A stretch of DNA of 64,000 bases from Pelistega indica (GCF_000506865.1 NZ_AYSV01000087.1:25322-89321); one strand, 5' to 3'. Positions 38,617-49,987 are shown, counted from the stretch's first letter. The notes: generated by a model from the sequence alone, not told the origin. Made by a program: numbers and translations.

Positions 38617-41073
38617 TTAGAAGCGGATAGGAGGTCCACCAGTAGGGTTAAAGGATTGGATTAGATTTCCAATAGGGTCACTGGAAGGACTGCTGGGCTT
38701 ATATGGATTATATGCTTTGCCTGTCTCTGAACTTGGTGCAGCGGAGATATTGCCGATGGTTGCCACAGCTTTGCCTTGAGGGAATTCCTTAAAGTAAAAA
38801 TTTTCCCCTGATTTAACGAGACCATCAGGCATTTTACCTACAGGTACGACAGGAACGTTAACTAAGGCTTTGCGCATAAAATCTAACCAAATAGGTAATG
38901 CTGCACCACCACCTGTTTCACGATCGCCTAAGGAGGTTGGTTGGTCAAAACCTAGCCAAGTTGCAGCCACAAGTTTAGGTGTATAGCCTACAAACCATGC
39001 ATCTACTGAACGATTGGTGGTCCCTGTTTTGCCTGCTACATCTGGACGCCCTAATGAAGAGGCCGCTCTCGCTGTACCTGAACGCACGATCCCACGTAAA
39101 ATGTCATTCATTACATAAGCTGTGCGAGGATCCATAACACGATTCTTTTCATCACCAGCTTTGGCAGGTGAGGTTTTCATAATCACAATTGGTTTTTGAC
39201 CATTAGGTACATTAATATCTTCAACATAGTCAATTAAGTAAGGGTTGATACGATACCCACCATTAGCAAAAATAGAATACGCTGTTGCCATTTGAAGAGG
39301 CGTTACGCTACCAGCGCCTAATGCCATCGTTAAGTAAGCACCTTTGGGTGGTTGACGGTCCATATCAAAGCCTAAACGGCTGACAAAGCTAGAAGCAAAA
39401 TCTGGACCAACAGCCTCTAATACGCGAATAGACACCATGTTTTTAGATTTATAAAGACCTTGCCTAAATGTTTGGCTGGCTGTGTAAGAGTTGCCGGCAT
39501 TTTTAGGTGTCCAAGGTTTGCTACCAGTTTGACGGGCTGATAAAAAGAAAGGTTGGTCAGAAATCTGTGTTTCTGGGGTAATGCCTCTTTCCAAACCAGC
39601 AGCATAGATAAATGGTTTAAAAGTAGACCCAGGTTGACGCCATGCTTGAGTTACTCGATTAAAGTCGCCTAAGTTAAAGTCAAAACCACCAATCATTGCC
39701 TTGATTGCTCCATCTTCTGGGCTAATGGCAACAAGGGCGGATTGAACAATAGGTATATTAATAATGCCCCATGCGCCACTCCGTAATTTCTCAAGATAGA
39801 CGACAGATCCGCGTTTGATAATACGAGAAGCAGATGCCTTGCTTGATAATGAACGTTTGGCATAATTTAATGACTCACCTGTCAAGTCAATGGGTTCACC
39901 AGGGTTTCGCATCACAACAACTTTATTAGGTGAGGCAGAAAGAACGACAGCTGAAAGAAGATCTCCACTATCTGGATGCTTTTCATGCATAGATTGTAAG
40001 AACTCACTCATTTTAAGACTATCATTTTCTAAGCCAGCAGGTAGATCAAGTTGTGCTGCAGGACCTGTATAAGCTCTCTTACGAGTGTAGTTTAATAAAC
40101 CACGTCTTACCGCATCGTAAGCCGCTTTTTGTTCATCAGAATGAACAGTCGTGTAAACTCTTAAACCTCGACCATAAAGATTATTTCCATATTGTGTATG
40201 CATTAATTGGCGCGCCAATTCTGCTACATATTGACCATGTAAAGCAACTTTTTCTTGTTGTTCATCTTGAGCCATATTACGAACAACTAATTTTTCAGCC
40301 ATCGCTTGATCATATTGTGCTTTAGTAATGTAATTGAGTTGCAGCATACGATTGAGAACGTAGTGCTGACGCACGATAGTCGCTTTGAGGTTACTACGAG
40401 GGTTAGTGCGTGACGGTGATTTTGGTACACTGGCTAGTGCTGCTGCCTCGGCAAGAGTAATCTCAGATAATGGCTTGCCAAAGTAAGTTCTAGATGCGGC
40501 AGCAAATCCATAAGAGCGATGACCTAAATAAATTTGGTTCATATAAAGCTCAAGAATTTGGTCTTTGGTTAGATTCTTCTCAATTTTATAGGTCAGCAAT
40601 AATTCATAAAATTTACGAGTAAATTTCTTTTCAGAAGATAGATAGAAATTACGCGCTAATTGCATCGTGATAGTACTTGCCCCTTGAGTTTTAGCGCCTG
40701 TTGTTAAGTTGGCAAGCACAGCACGACCTACGCCCATCCAATCAACACCACCATGTTGATAGAAGCTGTCATCCTCAGCGGATAATAGGGCATGACGCAT
40801 AACTTCAGGGATTTCACGTAAATTTAAAACGTTGCGACGTTCATCACCATATTCAGCTAATAAAACCTTATCGGCAGAATAAATAAAGACAGGTAAACGT
40901 GGACGATATTCGGTCATCGCCTTTAGGTCAGGTAAGGATGTCCAAGTTAATTGAACGGCTAAAATACCTAATAATAGAAAAGCAAAAGCGATACCTGCTA
41001 GAAAAACTAGAGGTTTAAGAATAAAACGGCTAACAAAAGAGCCCTTTGGTGGTGATGTTGATTCAGTATTCAT
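38617..41073 (-). CDS. mrcA: Penicillin-binding protein 1A (class A)
   Basis: An 818-residue bifunctional peptidoglycan synthase. An N-terminal anchor (residues ~17-40) is followed by the GT51 glycosyltransferase domain with EDDSFYQHGGVDW (catalytic Glu), GASTITMQLARNFYLS and a late ELYMNQIYLG motif. The transpeptidase domain has the STFKPF (SxxK), SKN and KTGTT motifs. The C-terminus is a Pro/Ser/Gly-rich tail. It lies divergent from aroK; the pilMNOPQ cluster that often stands between ponA/mrcA and aroK in betaproteobacteria is not here. Confidence 0.96.
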   Translation of the reverse strand: MNTESTSPPKGSFVSRFILKPLVFLAGIAFAFLLLGILAVQLTWTSLPDLKAMTEYRPRLPVFIYSADKVLLAEYGDERRNVLNLREIPEVMRHALLSAEDDSFYQHGGVDWMGVGRAVLANLTTGAKTQGASTITMQLARNFYLSSEKKFTRKFYELLLTYKIEKNLTKDQILELYMNQIYLGHRSYGFAAASRTYFGKPLSEITLAEAAALASVPKSPSRTNPRSNLKATIVRQHYVLNRMLQLNYITKAQYDQAMAEKLVVRNMAQDEQQEKVALHGQYVAELARQLMHTQYGNNLYGRGLRVYTTVHSDEQKAAYDAVRRGLLNYTRKRAYTGPAAQLDLPAGLENDSLKMSEFLQSMHEKHPDSGDLLSAVVLSASPNKVVVMRNPGEPIDLTGESLNYAKRSLSSKASASRIIKRGSVVYLEKLRSGAWGIINIPIVQSALVAISPEDGAIKAMIGGFDFNLGDFNRVTQAWRQPGSTFKPFIYAAGLERGITPETQISDQPFFLSARQTGSKPWTPKNAGNSYTASQTFRQGLYKSKNMVSIRVLEAVGPDFASSFVSRLGFDMDRQPPKGAYLTMALGAGSVTPLQMATAYSIFANGGYRINPYLIDYVEDINVPNGQKPIVIMKTSPAKAGDEKNRVMDPRTAYVMNDILRGIVRSGTARAASSLGRPDVAGKTGTTNRSVDAWFVGYTPKLVAATWLGFDQPTSLGDRETGGGAALPIWLDFMRKALVNVPVVPVGKMPDGLVKSGENFYFKEFPQGKAVATIGNISAAPSSETGKAYNPYKPSSPSSDPIGNLIQSFNPTGGPPIRF

Positions 41074-41403
41074 GCCCGGTTATGCTATCCGAAAAGAATT
41101 AAGATAGTTGATTTTATCACTTGTCATGGTAAACCTGCTTTTTGAAACACCTTAAATAGCAGATTAAAGGGAAAAATTAACACTAATTTTCAGATTGTTG
41201 ACAAACAGTTATGTTTAAATTTGATGTGTAGGTTTATTACTGAAGAACAAAAAAATCAATAATGTCTGATTGATGATGAAAATCCGTACACTGAAAATGC
41301 TATTTTATCGATAGCCTGAAAATTAATAATAATTTTGTTATAAAAGCAAGAAATTCGTTGGCTAATGTTAATATTCAATCAGTATAAAATATTTTTCACG
41401 ACG
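41074..41403. other. Divergent promoter region between mrcA and aroK
   Basis: About 330 nt of AT-rich sequence with no credible gene. It must carry the start signals for mrcA (minus) and aroK (plus). A TTGACA box occurs on the plus strand near 41198, but I cannot pair it with a convincing -10 element. No remnants of pilM-Q genes are visible. Confidence 0.5.
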
Positions 41404-41967
41404 ATGAGTAAAAAACAGGAAAATAACAAGAACCTATCACCATGTGTTATTTTGATTGGCATGATGGGTGCAGGTAAAACAACCATAGGACGGGCGTTGG
41501 CTCGTGAGTTAGGCGTTGAGTTTGTGGATTTAGACCATGAAATTGTGCGTCGTTGTGGTGTCGAAATTCCTATTATTTTTGATATTGAGGGAGAAGAAGG
41601 CTTTCGTAAAAGAGAAACAGCCGTATTGTCGGAGTTAGTTACACAGCCTAATATTGTATTGGCTACTGGGGGGGGAGCTATTATGGCAGCGTGTAACCAA
41701 GAATTATTGAAGAAGGGCAAAGTTATTTATTTGAAAGCTAGTTTAGATGAATTATTTGCACGTATCTCTAAAGATACAGGACGCCCTTTATTACAAACAG
41801 AGAATCCCAAGCAAAAGCTTGAGCAATTATTGACTCTACGTATGCCGATTTATGAACGTTTAGCCAATATTACGATGGAAACTTCAACAGGCAATATCCA
41901 TACAACAGTCAAGCAACTAAAGAAAGCACTTTTAGATGAAGGAGTAATTAGTCATGAGCATTGTTAA
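41404..41967 (+). CDS. aroK: Shikimate kinase
   Basis: A ~187-residue P-loop kinase that phosphorylates shikimate. Walker A is GMMGAGKTT; the shikimate site includes DLDHEIVRRCG, FRKRETAVLSEL and ATGGGAIM; the LID has TGRPLL. ATG at 41404 is chosen because the MSKKQENN start suits the family; an in-frame start at 41365 would add 13 residues. Neither has a strong ribosome site. Its end overlaps aroB by 14 nt. Confidence 0.93.
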   Translation: MSKKQENNKNLSPCVILIGMMGAGKTTIGRALARELGVEFVDLDHEIVRRCGVEIPIIFDIEGEEGFRKRETAVLSELVTQPNIVLATGGGAIMAACNQELLKKGKVIYLKASLDELFARISKDTGRPLLQTENPKQKLEQLLTLRMPIYERLANITMETSTGNIHTTVKQLKKALLDEGVISHEHC

Positions 41968-43034
41968 TGTAAATGTTGCAGGAGGGAGCTATCCCATCCA
42001 TATTGCACCTAATATCCTACAACAATTAGCTACATCGGTTCCGGAGAATGCGAGCAGCATAGTTCTTATCACTAATAGTACGGTAATGCCTTTATATGGA
42101 GATAGTCGCTAAAAAAAGCCTAGCTGTTTGTGCCAAACCTTTACATGTATTGGAATTACATGACGGTGAAGCATTTAAAACCCAAGAAACCTTAAATACT
42201 ATTTATACCTTTTTACTATCGAAAAAAGTTGATCGCAAAGCAATTATTGTTGCTCTCGGCGGTGGGGTTATTGGTGATATTAGTGGCTATGCTGCCGCAA
42301 CTTATATGCGAGGTGTTCGCTTTATTCAGGTACCAACCACCTTGTTAGCTCAAGTGGATTCTTCAGTCGGTGGCAAAACAGCAGTAAATCATCCCCTAGG
42401 GAAAAATATGATTGGTGCGTTTTACCAGCCTATTGCTGTAGATATTGATGTTAATGTACTCAAAACCTTACCTCCACGAGAAATTTCTGCTGGATTGGCT
42501 GAAGTGATTAAATATGGCATGATTTTAGATGCTGATTTTTTCACATGGTGTGAGGAAAATGTGGAAAAATTAAAGGCACTTGATGCTGAAGCAATTTCCT
42601 ATGCCATTCACCGCTCTTGTGAGTTAAAAGCGTATGTGGTGGGGGAGGATGAAAAAGAAACAGGGCTACGAGCTATTTTAAATTTAGGTCATACATTTGG
42701 ACACGCTATTGAAACCGCACTAGGCTATGGTGAATGGTTGCATGGTGAGGCTGTGGGGTGTGGCATGGTGCAAGCGGCAGAATTATCAGCACAAACCTTA
42801 GGCTTACCTAGGGAGGATGTCGAACGTATTAGAAACTTGGTGAAAGCCATCGGTTGTCCAACGCAAGCTCCTAATTTAGGGACGAATAAATGGATTGAGT
42901 TAATGCAGATTGATAAAAAAGCGGAAGGTGGAAAAATCAAATTTGTGTTACTACCAAAAATAGGTGAGGCTATTGTGCGAACAGTGCCTTCTGAAGATTT
43001 AGGTATAGCATTGAGCAAAACCGTAAAAGCATAA
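41954..43034 (+). pseudogene. aroB: 3-dehydroquinate synthase, frameshifted
   Basis: The gene starts at ATG 41954 inside the end of aroK (MSIVNVNVAGGSYPIHIAP, GGAG site). That frame stops after 50 codons (VMPLYGDSR*). A second frame resumes with [11 protein letters not shown] and carries the enzyme core: [15 protein letters not shown], the [21 protein letters not shown] motif, KYGMI and metal-binding [12 protein letters not shown]. Restoring two bases in a TA repeat at 42092-42097 (or dropping one) gives a ~360-residue AroB. AroB is essential for aromatic amino acid synthesis, which argues for consensus error. Confidence 0.92.
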
Positions 43035-43055
43035 GGAATAAGGGTAATAAAACAC

Positions 43056-44180
43056 ATGACACTAGCTAGCTATGCAAGTCTTGAGAGCCAAACAAAAGGA
43101 AGATTGCATCCAGAACAGGAGGATCCTAGACGTAGTCCCTATCAACGTGATCGCGATAGGATTATTCACTGTGGTGCTTTTCGTCGCCTTGAATACAAAA
43201 CACAAGTGTTTGTTAATCATGAGGGCGATTTATTTCGGACACGTTTAACGCATAGCTTAGAAGTGGCACAAATTGGTCGAGCCATTGCTCGTAATCTTTC
43301 GCTAAATGAAGACTTAGTAGAGGCGATAGCATTGGCTCATGATTTAGGACATACGCCCTTTGGTCATGCTGGTCAAGATGCATTGAATGACTGTATGCGA
43401 GAGTTTGCGCCAGAGATTGGTGGCTTTGAACATAATTTGCAAAGTTTGCGCATTGTAGACGAATTAGAAGAACGCTATGCCAGTTTTAATGGGTTGAATC
43501 TGAGCTTTGAAACAAGAGCAGGTATTTTGAAGCATTGCTCTGCGAGAAATGCACGCGAATTAGGTGCTGTTGCACAACGATTTTTAGACAGGACACAGCC
43601 TAGTTTAGAGGCACAATTAACCAATCTAGCTGACGGTATTGCTTATAACAATCATGATATTGATGATGGTATTCGTTCTGGTTTACTAACATTGGAGCAA
43701 ATGCGGGAAGTTCCTATTTTTAATGAACATTACGAGCGAGTGATGTGGACTTATCCAGATGTTAAAAAAGGACGGCGTGTTATTTCTGAGACCATTAGAA
43801 GCATGATTAATACGCTTATTGTAGATTTAACACAAACGACATTATCGAATATTAGTAAACATCAGATTAAAACCATTGAAGATGTGCATCATGCACCTAT
43901 GTTGGTATCTTTTTCTCCAGCTATTGCAGAACAAGAAATTGAGTTAAAAAAATTCTTGATGGAAAATCTCTATCGGCATTATAAAGTGATGCGAATGACA
44001 GCTAAAGCTACTATGATCATTCAAGAGTTGTTCAAAGCATTTTTGCTCAATCCTAAACTATTGCCTGTTGATTATCAGCGAGAAGATAAGATTGAGCAGC
44101 AACGAGCTATTGCCGATTATATTGCAGGCATGACGGATAGGTATGCTATGCGCGAATATCGTCAATTATTTGAGGTGTAA
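43056..44180 (+). CDS. dgt: Deoxyguanosinetriphosphate triphosphohydrolase-like protein
   Basis: A 374-residue HD-domain dNTP triphosphohydrolase of the shorter dGTPase-like class. HD motif residues appear in [25 protein letters not shown] and later [12 protein letters not shown]. It releases tripolyphosphate from dNTPs in the cytoplasm. It closes the aroK-aroB-dgt operon and converges on uvrA with only 5 nt between the ends. Confidence 0.93.
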   Translation: MTLASYASLESQTKGRLHPEQEDPRRSPYQRDRDRIIHCGAFRRLEYKTQVFVNHEGDLFRTRLTHSLEVAQIGRAIARNLSLNEDLVEAIALAHDLGHTPFGHAGQDALNDCMREFAPEIGGFEHNLQSLRIVDELEERYASFNGLNLSFETRAGILKHCSARNARELGAVAQRFLDRTQPSLEAQLTNLADGIAYNNHDIDDGIRSGLLTLEQMREVPIFNEHYERVMWTYPDVKKGRRVISETIRSMINTLIVDLTQTTLSNISKHQIKTIEDVHHAPMLVSFSPAIAEQEIELKKFLMENLYRHYKVMRMTAKATMIIQELFKAFLLNPKLLPVDYQREDKIEQQRAIADYIAGMTDRYAMREYRQLFEV

Positions 44181-44185
44181 ACTAA

Positions 44186-47081
44186 TTAACTGTTTCTTTC
44201 CTGTAAATGTTTAGCCAAAAATTGTCCTGTTAGACTATTTTTGGCTTTGCAAATATCCTGTGGTGTACCCGTAGCGATAATCTGACCACCATTTTGTCCC
44301 CCTTCGGGACCTAAATCAATAATCCAATCAGCGGTTTTAATGACATCTAAATTATGCTCAATGATGACTACTGAGTTACCTGCATCAACTAATTTATTAA
44401 TCACTGTTAGTAGTAATTGAATATCGGCAAAGTGTAGACCAGTCGTTGGTTCATCTAAGATATAAAGTGTTTTTCCCGTACTCCGTTTAGAGAGTTCTAA
44501 TGATAGTTTAATTCGTTGTGCTTCACCGCCAGATAGGGTGGTAGCACTTTGACCCAAGCGGATATAACCAAGCCCTACATCCACTAAGGTTTGTAATTTT
44601 CTAGCAATGCTAGGAACTGCTGAAAAATAATCCAAGGCATTTGTCACGGTCATATCAAGTACATCACTAATTGTATGCCCACGATAATGAATATCTAGGG
44701 TTTCACGGTTGTAACGTTTGCCCTCACACGCATCACATGGTACATAAACATCGGGTAGGAAATGCATTTCTACTTTGAGTACCCCATCACCTTGACAGAC
44801 TTCACAACGCCCACCTTTAACATTAAAAGAAAAACGTCCTGCATCATAGCCCCTTGCTCTAGCTTCAGGCGTACCAGCAAATAATTCACGAATAGGCGTA
44901 AATAAGCCTGTATAGGTAGCAGGGTTGCTGCGAGGGGTTCGACCAATAGGACTTTGATCCACATTAATAATTTTGTCGAGAAACTCTACGCCATGAATAC
45001 TTTCATAGGGTGCCGGCTCTGCATGGGCTCTATTAAGGTCACGCATTAAGATAGCCGCTAAGGTTTCATTAATCAAAGTTGATTTACCAGAGCCAGAAAC
45101 GCCAGTGATGCAGACTAATTTACCTAGAGGAATATCAAGGGTTACGTTTTTGAGGTTATTGCCTGTGCAACCAACTAATTTAAGCCAAGAGGTTTCTTCG
45201 GTAATTGGGCGAGCATTCTCTGCAGTAATTTTTTTGCGACCACTTAGATAGTCGCCTGTTAATGAGAGAGGATTTTGTTTTAATGATTCAGCCTCTCCTT
45301 CAGCTACTACTTCGCCGCCTCGTTCACCTGCTCCAGGCCCCATATCAATGACCCAGTCTGCTGCACGAATCATATCTTCGTCATGCTCAACCACAATCAC
45401 ACTATTACCTAAATCGCGTAAATGTTTAAGAGTATAGATAAGGCGATCGTTATCTCGTTGATGTAGACCAATAGAGGGCTCATCTAAAACATACATCACC
45501 CCAGTTAATCCAGATCCAATTTGAGAAGCAAGACGAATGCGTTGAGCTTCTCCTCCAGAAATGGTATCGGCACTGCGATCTAAAGATAAATAAGCTAATC
45601 CAACATCATTAAGAAAATGTAGACGTGACTGAATTTCTTTAATAATGCGTTCGGCAATTTCTTGTTTAGCACCAGTGAGTTGTAATTGCTTAAACCAAGC
45701 TAAGCTCTCAGCAAGGGAGAGAGCTTCTAATTCATAAATCGCTAAACCCTGACGTTTATCACCCTCACGTTTATCTTGTCCAATAAGTACGTGGCGGGCC
45801 TCTTCTCTTAACCGAGAGCCATGACAAGTAGGGCAAGGGACGGTGGAGCGTAATTTATTGAGTTCCTCTTTGATATGGGTAGACTCTGTTTCTTTCCAAC
45901 GTCTTTCTAAATTAGGGATGATGCCCTCAAAGGGGTGACGTTTAATATTCGTTCTGCCCTTGTCATTAAGATAGAGGAAATCAATTTCTTCTTCACCCGA
46001 ACCATATAACAAAATATGTTGTATGGCTGGGTCAAGAACATTAAATGGTGTTGAGGTATCAAAGCCATAATGTAGTGCTAGACTATTGATAAGTGTCATT
46101 GTGAAATTATTACGAGCATCCCAGCCTTGGATAGCACCACTGGCAAGACTTAACTCAGGAAAGGCAACAATCCGCTGAGGATCGAAAAGTTGAGTTTGCC
46201 CTAAACCATCGCATGCGGGACAAGCGCCTAGTGGACTATTAAAACTAAATAATCGAGGTTCAAGTTCAGTTAAACTATAAGCACAAATAGGGCAAGCGTA
46301 CTGAGTGGAAAAGGCTTTTTCTTCTGTCGTATCCATGTTTAATAAGATGACCCGACCATTACTCAGTTTCAGTGCTGTTTCAATACTATCGGCTAGTCGC
46401 TGTTGATTGTCTGCTTTGACTTTAAGTCTATCAATGATGACATCAATATCATGTTTATCATTTTTTTGTAGGGCAGGAGCACTATCTAACTCGTAAGTTT
46501 CACCATCAATTCGTACACGAATAAAACCTTGCGCTTGGAATTGTAAAAATTTCTCTTCAAAACTACCTTTTTGTCCACGAGCCACTGGAGATAAAATACT
46601 GATACGAGTATTTTCGGGAAGGGCCAGAATATTATCAACGATTTGTGACACATTTTGTGCTTGTAATGGCTCACCGTGAATAGGGCAGTGTGGTGTACCT
46701 ACACGGGCATATAATAGGCGTAAATAATCATGAATTTCTGTAATTGTGCCTACGGTTGATCGTGGATTATGTCCAGCCGTTTTTTGTTCTATGGCAATGG
46801 CGGGTGATAAACCCTCAATTAAATCAACATCAGGCTTATCCATTAATTGCAGGAATTGACGGGCATAAGCAGATAAACTTTCGACGTAACGTCGTTGACC
46901 TTCAGCATAAAGGGTATCAAAAGCTAATGATGATTTTCCGGATCCTGATAGACCTGTAATAACCACAAGTTTGTGACGTGGTAAGTCCACAGAAATATTT
47001 TTTTAAATTATGGGTGCGAGCACCTCTGATGCGAATTACTTCTTGCAGAGAAAGAGAGGTGTCATTGCTTGATGATTTCAT
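44186..47081 (-). CDS. uvrA: UvrABC excinuclease subunit A, one frameshift near the start
   Basis: A tandem ABC ATPase for nucleotide excision repair. Walker A motifs are [13 protein letters not shown] and [13 protein letters not shown]; the two zinc modules are CPIC...CPAC and CEVC...CDAC; both ABC signatures ([30 protein letters not shown]) are intact. The uninterrupted frame gives 934 residues from 46990 but lacks the start. ATG at 47081 ([20 protein letters not shown]) reads up to RTHNLK, and dropping one T from the T7 run at 46998-47004 joins it to [10 protein letters not shown]. The repaired length is ~964 residues. Confidence 0.95.
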
Positions 47082-47239
47082 AAATTATGCTACGCTGACT
47101 GTTACCAGCAGAAAATATTTAAATAACCTATTACTATAACTTAGCTTGTAACTTAGGTAAAATACAATTTTGTTTCCTATGCATTTTGTTGAATCAATAC
47201 ATACATGGTAAATCCCAATCTGCTGTTAAAGAAAATATT

Positions 47240-48445
47240 ATGAACGCTTCTGAAAAAATCAAAAAAAATCGTATTTCACTCACTACCCAAGAGAAAAAAG
47301 TAAGTGCTAATTTAGCCTTACTTTTTGCCGTTAGAATGCTAGGTCTTTTTTTGCTGACGCCTGTATTTGCTGATGCTGCCAAGCAATTGGCAGGAGGAGA
47401 TAACCTGGCTTTGGTTGGATTTGCGATTGGTGCATATGGGCTAACACAGGCTATTATGCAGATTCCTTTTGGGATGTTGTCGGATAAATTTGGACGGCGT
47501 CCAATTATTGTCGTTGGGATGGCCTTATTTATTATTGGTGGGATAGTATGTGCATTGTCCAATTCAGTTACTGGTGTGTTGATTGGTCGTGCCATTCAAG
47601 GCTTTGGTGCCGTATCAGCGGCAATTACCGCATGGATTGCCGATTCTACTCGCCCAGAAGTAAGAACCAGAGCGATGTCTATGGTAGGTGCCTCTATTGG
47701 CTTATCTTTTGCAGTTTCTCTAGTCTTATCTCCTTTGCTAGTGGAATGGGTTGGTCTAAGTGGTCTATTTTGGGTAATTAGTTTATTGGGCTTTGTGTGT
47801 TTACTGTTGGCCACGCTATTAGTACCTGTTGTGCCTATGCATGATCAGGCGATCGCTAATGTGAGCGTTAAGGAAGTCTTAAAAAATGATAGTTTATTGA
47901 GATTAAATTTTGGTGTGTTTTGTCTGCATTTTTCTTTAATGGCACTGTTTGTTGTATTACCGTCATTATTCATTCATTTAGGTGGTATTACCATAGGAGA
48001 GCTATGGAAAGTATATTTGCCTGTTATTGTGGTGGCGTTAATCGTGATGATTCCTGCCGTATTTTTTATTGAAACACGTCATTATCATAAAAAAGCATTA
48101 GAAATTTGTGTAGCCGTATTAGCAGGCTTATTGTTACTATGGTCTGTTATGAGCTTATCGTTTTGGGCATCTGTTGCCGCTTTATTAGTATTCTTTGTTG
48201 TATTTAATGTGTTAGAAGCACTACAACCGTCTATGGTTTCACGTGTAACACCGCCACAACACAAAGGATTGGCACTAGGTTTATACAATATGTTCCAAGC
48301 TTTTGGAGTGGCTGCTGGTGGTGCAGTAGGGGGATTACTGGCTCAACATGCTTCTATCTATGTGGTATTTATCTTGGCAGCACTACTTGCAGCGACATGG
48401 TTTTTAGTAGCCAAACATATGCAAGCCTTACCTAAAGCGAATTAA
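47240..48445 (+). CDS. MFS transporter
   Basis: A ~401-residue major facilitator with twelve membrane segments. The loop 2-3 motif GMLSDKFGRRPIIVVGM and the IGRAIQGFGAVSAAITAWIAD motif place it among drug:H+ antiporter-type MFS proteins. The ATG at 47240 is chosen; the frame is open ~18 codons further upstream. It is divergent from uvrA and upstream of ssb, a conserved betaproteobacterial order. Substrate unknown. Confidence 0.88.
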   Translation: MNASEKIKKNRISLTTQEKKVSANLALLFAVRMLGLFLLTPVFADAAKQLAGGDNLALVGFAIGAYGLTQAIMQIPFGMLSDKFGRRPIIVVGMALFIIGGIVCALSNSVTGVLIGRAIQGFGAVSAAITAWIADSTRPEVRTRAMSMVGASIGLSFAVSLVLSPLLVEWVGLSGLFWVISLLGFVCLLLATLLVPVVPMHDQAIANVSVKEVLKNDSLLRLNFGVFCLHFSLMALFVVLPSLFIHLGGITIGELWKVYLPVIVVALIVMIPAVFFIETRHYHKKALEICVAVLAGLLLLWSVMSLSFWASVAALLVFFVVFNVLEALQPSMVSRVTPPQHKGLALGLYNMFQAFGVAAGGAVGGLLAQHASIYVVFILAALLAATWFLVAKHMQALPKAN

Positions 48446-48580
48446 GTTGGGAGTGATAGGAGAATAGGGCAATAGGTGAGTTTTTCGCTAGGATAAATTA
48501 CTCATCCTACTAGGCAATGTATCAAAATTAGATAACAATAAGCTATTGTTTCAGATTGCCGGTAAAAATCCTTTGCTTGT

Positions 48581-48660
48581 GGTTTCGGTGTGCAGGGTTG
48601 CGTCATTGAGTAAACATTCTTGGTGGTTGCGAATTAAGTGAAAGCCTGCACGTTAAAATT
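48581..48660. repeat. Interspersed inverted-repeat element, copy C
   Basis: Left arm from 48581 (GGTTTCGGTGTGCAGGGTTG) and right arm 48639-48660 (GTGAAAGCCTGCACGTTAAA) with a ~35-nt spacer. This is the most diverged copy. It ends 63 nt before the ssb1 ATG, so it lies in or near the ssb1 promoter region. Confidence 0.8.
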
Positions 48661-48723
48661 AATAAAAGAGTTAAGAGTGGTCTGGAACAATAAAATAGAT
48701 ATTGTTTAAAAAGGAGATAATAA

Positions 48724-49122
48724 ATGGCATCAGTCAATAAAGTAATTTTAGTGGGGAATTTAGGTAGAGATCCTGAGGTGCGTTATAACCCTAATGGATT
48801 TAGTGTAGCCAATTTTAGCATTGCTACTACAAATACATGGACCGACAAGCAAAGTGGTCAGCGTCGTGAAGAAACGGAATGGCATCGTATCGTTGCCTTT
48901 GGCCCATTAACTGATGTTATTGAGAAGTATCTTAAAAAAGGTAGTCCTGTTTATGTGGAAGGACGCTTAAAAACACGTAAGTGGCAAGATAAAAGTGGCA
49001 AGGATCAGTATACGACTGAGATCGTGGTTGAGGATTTGCAATTATTAGGCAAGCAAACTATTGATGAGGAAGATGATGATCCTCCTATAGATGACATCAA
49101 CGATGATGATAATCCTTTTTAG
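48724..49122 (+). CDS. ssb: Single-stranded DNA-binding protein, copy 1 (short)
   Basis: A 132-residue SSB: OB-fold at residues ~3-110 starting [19 protein letters not shown] with the [11 protein letters not shown] core, and a very short acidic tail ending [10 protein letters not shown]. The final Asn-Pro-Phe deviates from the usual D-I/L-P-F tip that recruits partners. The linker is almost absent. An AAGGAG site lies 8 nt before the ATG. A second SSB gene follows after ~300 nt. Confidence 0.93.
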   Translation: MASVNKVILVGNLGRDPEVRYNPNGFSVANFSIATTNTWTDKQSGQRREETEWHRIVAFGPLTDVIEKYLKKGSPVYVEGRLKTRKWQDKSGKDQYTTEIVVEDLQLLGKQTIDEEDDDPPIDDINDDDNPF

Positions 49123-49296
49123 TGAATGAGAAGAGTGTAATTTTTCATTAATTAAATAGCTCATCCTAGCGTCATGAGGCAGTTAGAAATATTCTCTCCG
49201 TCGTGGCGTAGAAGAGCTTTCAATGCCATTGTTGCATCACTTTATCCTTTACGCTAGGAATAAGAATAGCTAATGGCCATTACTGAGGGGTTAAGT

Positions 49297-49336
49297 GCCT
49301 TTTTGATGGGAGTAATCCCTAAAAAAGGCTTTTTTA
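49297..49336 (+). terminator. Rho-independent terminator between the two ssb genes
   Basis: GCCTTTTT at 49297-49304 pairs with AAAAAGGC, with an inner GGG/CCC step, and a T6 tail follows. It separates ssb1 from ssb2, which therefore has its own promoter. Confidence 0.8.
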
Positions 49337-49420
49337 TGCAGTTAAGAAGGTAGATTGTTATAATGATTCACATTGTTATACGATTGAAAGATCGTTTTAG
49401 TATCAATAGGAATAAGATTA

Positions 49421-49987
49421 ATGGCTTCAGTAAATAAAGTAATTTTAGTGGGTAATTTGGGTGCTGATCCTACCTTACGTAGTATGCCTGACGGAGGGCA
49501 AGTGGCTAACATTAGCGTGGCGACTACATCTACTTGGAATGATAGAAATACAGGAGAGCGCCGCGAAGAAACTGAGTGGCATAGAGTCGTGTTTTACAGT
49601 CGTTTAGCAGAAATTGTTGGTCAATATTTGCGTAAAGGTAGTGGTATATATGTAGAGGGTCGCTTAAGAACACGTAAGTATATCGATCAAAATAATGTAG
49701 AGCGTTATACCACAGAGATTATTGCAGATAATATGCAAATGTTGGGTAAAGCGGGTGTGGACACAACACCTCCTGGCCCAGTGGGGACTGGTCCTACTGG
49801 TGGTGGCTATAGTACGCCTATATCTAACAGAGCCCAGACTACGACGACGAGTACGTTTACTAATGATTTTGATCAGCAAGGCACACCACCGAGAAAGAGT
49901 AATGCTACTCAGCAAAGACCTCAATCCCCAGCCGTATCACCTAGTGATGCAGGGGTAGGTAATTTGGATGATGATATTCCATTCTAA
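49421..49987 (+). CDS. ssb: Single-stranded DNA-binding protein, copy 2
   Basis: A 188-residue SSB with the OB-fold ([36 protein letters not shown]) to residue ~112, a Pro/Gly/Thr/Gln-rich linker of ~60 residues, and a canonical acidic tip LDDDIPF. It looks like the main replicative SSB. The first ~50 nt are nearly identical to ssb1, showing that the two are paralogues. Confidence 0.95.
   Translation: MASVNKVILVGNLGADPTLRSMPDGGQVANISVATTSTWNDRNTGERREETEWHRVVFYSRLAEIVGQYLRKGSGIYVEGRLRTRKYIDQNNVERYTTEIIADNMQMLGKAGVDTTPPGPVGTGPTGGGYSTPISNRAQTTTTSTFTNDFDQQGTPPRKSNATQQRPQSPAVSPSDAGVGNLDDDIPF

Noticed and set aside
49172..49255. A 27-codon frame starting MRQLEIFSPSW between the two ssb genes.
   Set aside because: No ribosome binding site, no recognisable family, and it lies inside an inverted repeat; not enough support for a gene.
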